A stretch of 46,238 nt of DNA from Clostridia bacterium (lineage in GTDB: Bacteria; Bacillota; Clostridia; Oscillospirales; Acutalibacteraceae). Where the stretch lies: assembly GCA_017521125.1 (NCBI GenBank), contig JAFXDV010000017.1, forward strand, positions 1 through 46,238, given 5' to 3'. This document shows positions 43,149-46,238 of this stretch, piece by piece. A program made the position numbers and the translations under genes. The notes under the pieces were generated by a model. The model was not told the origin of the DNA and did no database searches. It was given only the letters and a program-made list of their open reading frames with translations. Every line of letters begins with the position of its first letter. Within the stretch, counting starts at the first letter, position 1.

Positions 43149-44314
43149 TAACAAAAATAAAAAACGGCAAAATAATTTTACCAAGAGGCGTTTTAGAAGG
43201 ATATTATCTCTATATTAAAGATGACAAAATCTTAGATGTCAGTAAAGAAGCTCTGCCGTATGATTACGAAATAGATGCTGAGGGAAGATACGTTTCTCCG
43301 GGATTTATTGATGTGCACGTCCACGGCGGCGGTGGATATGATTTTATGGATGGTGGCGCTGAGGCTATAATTGAAGCTGCAAATTTCCATTTAAAAACGG
43401 GCACAACTTCAATTATGCCTACATCACTTTCTTGTTCAACAAAAACGTTGATTGAGTTTTTAAAGGACTTGCGTGTTGCAAAAAACTCGGGAAAACTTTT
43501 GGGAACAATTCTTGGCGCACATCTTGAGGGGCCTTATTTTGCCAAAAGTCAAGCAGGAGCGCAAAATCCTGAATATATAACACCTCCAAATCCTCAAGAT
43601 TATAATATGATTTTAAAAGAATTTGGAGACATTATATGTTGTTGGAGCTTTGCTCCTGAGCTTGAAGGAAGCGCAGAGTTCTGCGAGGCTTTAACAGAAA
43701 ACGGAGTTTGTCCTTCGGTTGCACATAGCGAAGCTACGTTTGAAGACGTAAAAAAAGTCTACGAAAAGGGATGCAAGAAAATTACTCACCTGTATTCAGG
43801 AATGTCCACCATAACTAGGCATAACGGATACAGAAAATTAGGTGTGATTGAAAGCGCCTATCTTTTGGACGAAATGACGGTCGAAATAATAGCAGATTCA
43901 AAACATTTGCCACCTGAACTTTTAAAGCTAATATTAAAATGTAAGGATAATAAAAATATTTGCTTAGTCACCGATGCCATGAGAGCGGCAGGAACTAACC
44001 TGACCGAGTCTTTCTTAGGCAGAAACGGAGAACAGACTCCTTGCATTATAGATGACTCGGTGGCAAAACTACCTGATTTAACGGCATTCGCAGGAAGTGT
44101 CGCTACTGCTGACCGACTCGTGCGCACAATGGTAAAAATGGCAGAATGCAGTATTGAAGATGCGGTTGCTATGATAACAAAAGTACCTGCAGAAATCTTT
44201 GGACTTAAAACCAAAGGGAAAATAGAAAAGGGTTTTGATGCAGATATTATTTTGTTTGATGAAAACATAAATATAGAAAAAATAATTGTTAGGGGAAAAG
44301 AAATTGGAAATTAG
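43145..44314 (+). CDS. nagA: N-acetylglucosamine-6-phosphate deacetylase
   Basis: The protein has 389 residues. Amidohydrolase motifs are PGFIDVHVHGGGGYDFMDG, HLEGPYF, HSEATFEDV, THLYSGMS and VTDAMRAAG, with the catalytic Asp in the last. It removes acetate from GlcNAc-6-P, giving the substrate for NagB. The start overlaps the oxidoreductase stop by four bases, and its end overlaps nagB by 11. The metal-binding His of the N-terminal HxH is present. Confidence 0.93.
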   Translation: MITKIKNGKIILPRGVLEGYYLYIKDDKILDVSKEALPYDYEIDAEGRYVSPGFIDVHVHGGGGYDFMDGGAEAIIEAANFHLKTGTTSIMPTSLSCSTKTLIEFLKDLRVAKNSGKLLGTILGAHLEGPYFAKSQAGAQNPEYITPPNPQDYNMILKEFGDIICCWSFAPELEGSAEFCEALTENGVCPSVAHSEATFEDVKKVYEKGCKKITHLYSGMSTITRHNGYRKLGVIESAYLLDEMTVEIIADSKHLPPELLKLILKCKDNKNICLVTDAMRAAGTNLTESFLGRNGEQTPCIIDDSVAKLPDLTAFAGSVATADRLVRTMVKMAECSIEDAVAMITKVPAEIFGLKTKGKIEKGFDADIILFDENINIEKIIVRGKEIGN

Positions 44315-45038
44315 AATTTGTAAAGATAGTTTTGAATTAGGAAAGAGTGCGGCAAAATACACGGCAGCTAGTATAAACAGCGCTATTGCAGAAAAGGGAG
44401 TTGCCAGAATAGCACTCTCTACAGGTGCATCACAGTTTGACACCTTAGCAGCGCTTATAAAAGAGGATGTAGATTGGACAAAGGTTGAAATGTTCCATCT
44501 TGACGAGTATGTAGATTTACCCGAAAGCCATGTTGCAAGCTTTAGAAAATATTTAAAGGAGAAATTTACAACAAAGGTAAATTTAAAAGCAGCATATTTT
44601 GTTGAAGGCACCGAAGAAAACCGTAAAGCTCTATGCAAAAAGATTTCTGAAGCCCCTATCGACGTAGGTCTTATCGGAATAGGTGAAAATGCCCATATAG
44701 CCTTTAACGACCCACCTGCAAACTTTGACATTGAAGAGCCTTATATTGTAGTTAATCTGAACGATACCTGTAAACAACAACAGGTAGGCGAGGGTTGGTT
44801 TGCAACTGTAAATGACGTGCCCAAACAGGCGGTTTCAATGTCTGTAAAACAGATTATGAAATGCAAAAAAATTATAAGTTGTGTGCCATATGCTGTAAAA
44901 GCAGATGCAATATTTAAAACGCTTTCAGGCGAATTTTCTAACCAAGTTCCTGCAACAATGCTTAAAACACACAAAGATTTTACACTTTACATAGACAGTG
45001 ATTCGGCTTCAAAGCTTTCACTTCCAATAGTATGGTAA
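44304..45038 (+). CDS. nagB: Glucosamine-6-phosphate deaminase
   Basis: The protein has 244 residues from TTG 44304, eight bases after AGGGG; a TTG six codons earlier is a weaker choice. Motifs are LSTGASQFDTLAALI, MFHLDEYVDLPESHVASF, GLIGIGENAHIAFNDPPANF and the lid region. It turns GlcN-6-P into fructose-6-P and ammonia. Together with NagA it directs GlcNAc-6-P from mucin or cell wall into glycolysis. No transporter or kinase is in this unit. Confidence 0.93.
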   Translation: MEIRICKDSFELGKSAAKYTAASINSAIAEKGVARIALSTGASQFDTLAALIKEDVDWTKVEMFHLDEYVDLPESHVASFRKYLKEKFTTKVNLKAAYFVEGTEENRKALCKKISEAPIDVGLIGIGENAHIAFNDPPANFDIEEPYIVVNLNDTCKQQQVGEGWFATVNDVPKQAVSMSVKQIMKCKKIISCVPYAVKADAIFKTLSGEFSNQVPATMLKTHKDFTLYIDSDSASKLSLPIVW

Positions 45039-45048
45039 TAAACGCCGA

Positions 45049-45078
45049 AAAAAGAGAAGACAGGTCTTCTCTTTTTTT
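45049..45078 (+). terminator. Terminator of the nag operon
   Basis: AAAAGAGAAGA pairs with TCTTCTCTTTT and is followed by T-rich sequence. Confidence 0.85.
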
Positions 45079-45093
45079 ATATGCAATTTATTC

Positions 45094-45122
45094 TTGCCAA
45101 GAGGTCAAAAATAGTGTAATAT
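45094..45122 (+). promoter_or_regulatory. Predicted promoter of the phosphoribosyltransferase-like gene
   Basis: TTGCCA (45094-45099) and TAATAT (45117-45122) have a 17-base spacer. Confidence 0.5.
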
Positions 45123-45151
45123 AAAAACATAAAAGACAATGGAGGTAAGTT

Positions 45152-45793
45152 ATGGGCGGATTAAATAAAATAAATTTTTCTACAGAAAAAAGCAATTTGT
45201 TTTTGCGTGTTGCTACGGGACATTTTGCAACAAGTAACTGTCACAGTAATTATTATATTGACGTTGTATCTCAAAAGGCTCGTATTTCTGAAGCAAAATC
45301 TATTGCTGAGGAACTTTGCTCTTACTATTTTTTCGATACAATAGTTGATACCATTTTGTGTCTTGACGGAACAGAGGTTATAGGTGCTTTTCTTGCAGAT
45401 AGCCTTTCTAAAGCCAACTTTGTCAATATGAATGCCCACAAGTCCATTTATGTGGTAACGCCTGAGAACATAAACGGCTCTATGCTTCTGTTTAGAGACA
45501 ATATCGTTCCAATGATAGAAAATAAACACGTTATGATTCTTGCAGTATCGGTAGCTTCAGGAAAAACGGTTGAAGCGGCAATAGATGCAGTAAATTATTA
45601 CGGCGGAAAGGTAACCGGAGTTTCTTCTATTTTCTCAACGGTTGAGGAATGTGGCGGCTTCAAGGTTCGCTCGGTATTCAACCCCAATGACTTAGAAGGA
45701 TATCAGTCCTATCCTGCCCACGAATGTCCAATGTGTAAAGCGGGTAAAAAGATTGATGCATTAGTTAATAGTCACGGATACTCAAAATTATAA
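45152..45793 (+). CDS. Orotate phosphoribosyltransferase-like protein
   Basis: The protein has 213 residues. The fold resembles type I phosphoribosyltransferases: TEVIGAFLADSL and the PRPP-loop region VMILAVSVASGKTVEAAIDA, where the usual acidic pair (VxxEDVxxTGGS) is changed to AVSVASGKT. The C-terminus carries CPMCKAGKK, part of a possible metal site. It may be a paralogue with a different or no transferase activity. It is a single gene with its own promoter; no pyr genes lie nearby. Confidence 0.72.
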   Translation: MGGLNKINFSTEKSNLFLRVATGHFATSNCHSNYYIDVVSQKARISEAKSIAEELCSYYFFDTIVDTILCLDGTEVIGAFLADSLSKANFVNMNAHKSIYVVTPENINGSMLLFRDNIVPMIENKHVMILAVSVASGKTVEAAIDAVNYYGGKVTGVSSIFSTVEECGGFKVRSVFNPNDLEGYQSYPAHECPMCKAGKKIDALVNSHGYSKL

Positions 45794-45797
45794 AAAT

Positions 45798-45834
45798 AAA
45801 ATTCCTTATGGTGAAAGCCATAAGGAATTTTTTG
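45798..45834. terminator. Bidirectional terminator
   Basis: AAATTCCTTATGG pairs with CCATAAGGAATTT and has T-runs. It lies between two convergent genes. Confidence 0.85.
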
Positions 45835-45836
45835 TT

Positions 45837-46007
45837 TTATGAATTATGGAATGGCTTTTGGAGATTATTACCACTGCATTTATTTCCGCATTGCTTAGCA
45901 TAAGGACAACCCACACATTTTTCCCCACGCCTTTTTCTGCGGATAAGATACCATATAATACCCGCCGCAATAACGACTAATATTAAAATAACAATAACGT
46001 TTTCCAT
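45837..46007 (-). CDS. FeoB-associated Cys-rich membrane peptide
   Basis: This gene codes for 56 residues. One N-terminal membrane helix (ENVIVILILVVIAAGIIWYL) is followed by a basic stretch RRKRRGEK and a Cys-rich end CVGCPYAKQCGNKC. This layout is that of the FeoB-associated/p12-like family found next to the ferrous iron transporter FeoB. AGGATTTTGATT precedes the ATG. No feoB lies in the window; it could be to the right, since this gene would be the last of such a minus-strand unit. Confidence 0.75.
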   Translation of the reverse strand: MENVIVILILVVIAAGIIWYLIRRKRRGEKCVGCPYAKQCGNKCSGNNLQKPFHNS

Positions 46008-46114
46008 AATCAAAATCCTAACTAAGATAAATTATTTCGTGACTTTAAGGGAATACTCGGTCTTCATTTTTTTGTTGGTATTAACAATCAAGCCGATTAT
46101 AATGGAATAGGTTA

Positions 46115-46234
46115 GGCGAAACAATTCTGTTTCGCCACAAAATCTTTGATTTTGCGACAAATTTTTACTAAAAATTTGTCCTATCCCATTGCAATGAATG
46201 TTGTGCAAAATTAAATATTAGAATTTAATTTTGC
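46115..46234. repeat. Array of short palindromes at the right edge
   Basis: GGCGAAACA/TGTTTCGCC (46115-46136), CAAAATC/GATTTTG (46138-46154), ACAAATTTTTA/TAAAAATTTGT (about 46157-46179) and CAAAATTAAAT/ATTTAATTTTG (46206-46232) follow one another. AAAATC/GATTTT also occurs in the array at 20355-20488. No gene is seen in 46008-46238. Confidence 0.65.
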
Positions 46235-46238
46235 CAAA

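Noticed and set aside
44078..44731. 217-codon minus-strand frame
   Set aside because: It is antisense to nagA and nagB, both with complete family motifs.

Overview
The window looks like the chromosome of an AT-rich, endospore-forming Firmicute of the class Clostridia, probably a gut member of the Oscillospirales (lineage inferred, not tested). The evidence is the cotJABC spore-coat operon, CarD, a clostridial short prolyl-tRNA synthetase, typical Firmicute Shine-Dalgarno sites, and many TTG/GTG starts. The window splits into an accessory left part (1-14.2 kb) and a largely housekeeping right part.

Left part. A membrane-anchored repeat surface protein, open at the left edge, ends at 4179. Two small overlapping genes of accessory-element type follow. 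A 9.1-kb integrative element then runs from 4985 to 14114. It is bounded by perfect 29-bp direct repeats and lies just past the terminator of a tRNA-Pro(TGG) gene. It carries a macro-domain/HTH fusion and a von Willebrand A protein as cargo, a sigma-region-4-like protein, a DinG/XPD-type helicase, an excisionase and two overlapping tyrosine recombinases. Two long gene-poor stretches in the element are rich in RNA structure. Upstream of the sigma-like gene there is a leader ORF, an intrinsic terminator and a hairpin that covers the ribosome binding site. Between the sigma-like gene and the helicase lie about 500 nt packed with hairpins, three of them capped by GAAA tetraloops. These RNA features are the best candidates for something undescribed.

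Junction (14.2-14.7 kb). The intact tRNA-Pro is followed by a decayed tRNA-Pro-like gene and a truncated second copy, which flank a 152-bp hairpin cassette as a 50-bp direct repeat. A similar arrangement lies beside tmRNA near 37.1 kb.

Right part. In order: a DacF-like carboxypeptidase; a metallophosphoesterase; a zinc-ribbon/pseudokinase/PASTA membrane protein; acyl carrier protein; an aromatic amino acid operon (aroE-aroK fusion, aroB, aroA, aroC, pheA) followed by proS; a CarD regulator; a lipoprotein; a seven-gene V-type ATPase operon of the compact DUF2764-containing type with a Na+-binding signature in subunit K; an MBL-fold hydrolase; ssrA (tmRNA) and smpB; a coiled-coil protein, coaD and rsmD; cotJABC; and an amino-sugar cluster with a divergent AraC regulator, a Gfo/Idh/MocA oxidoreductase, nagA and nagB. 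An orotate-phosphoribosyltransferase-like protein and a 56-residue FeoB-associated-type membrane peptide close the window. Intrinsic terminators separate most units, and arrays of short perfect palindromes fill several intergenic gaps.
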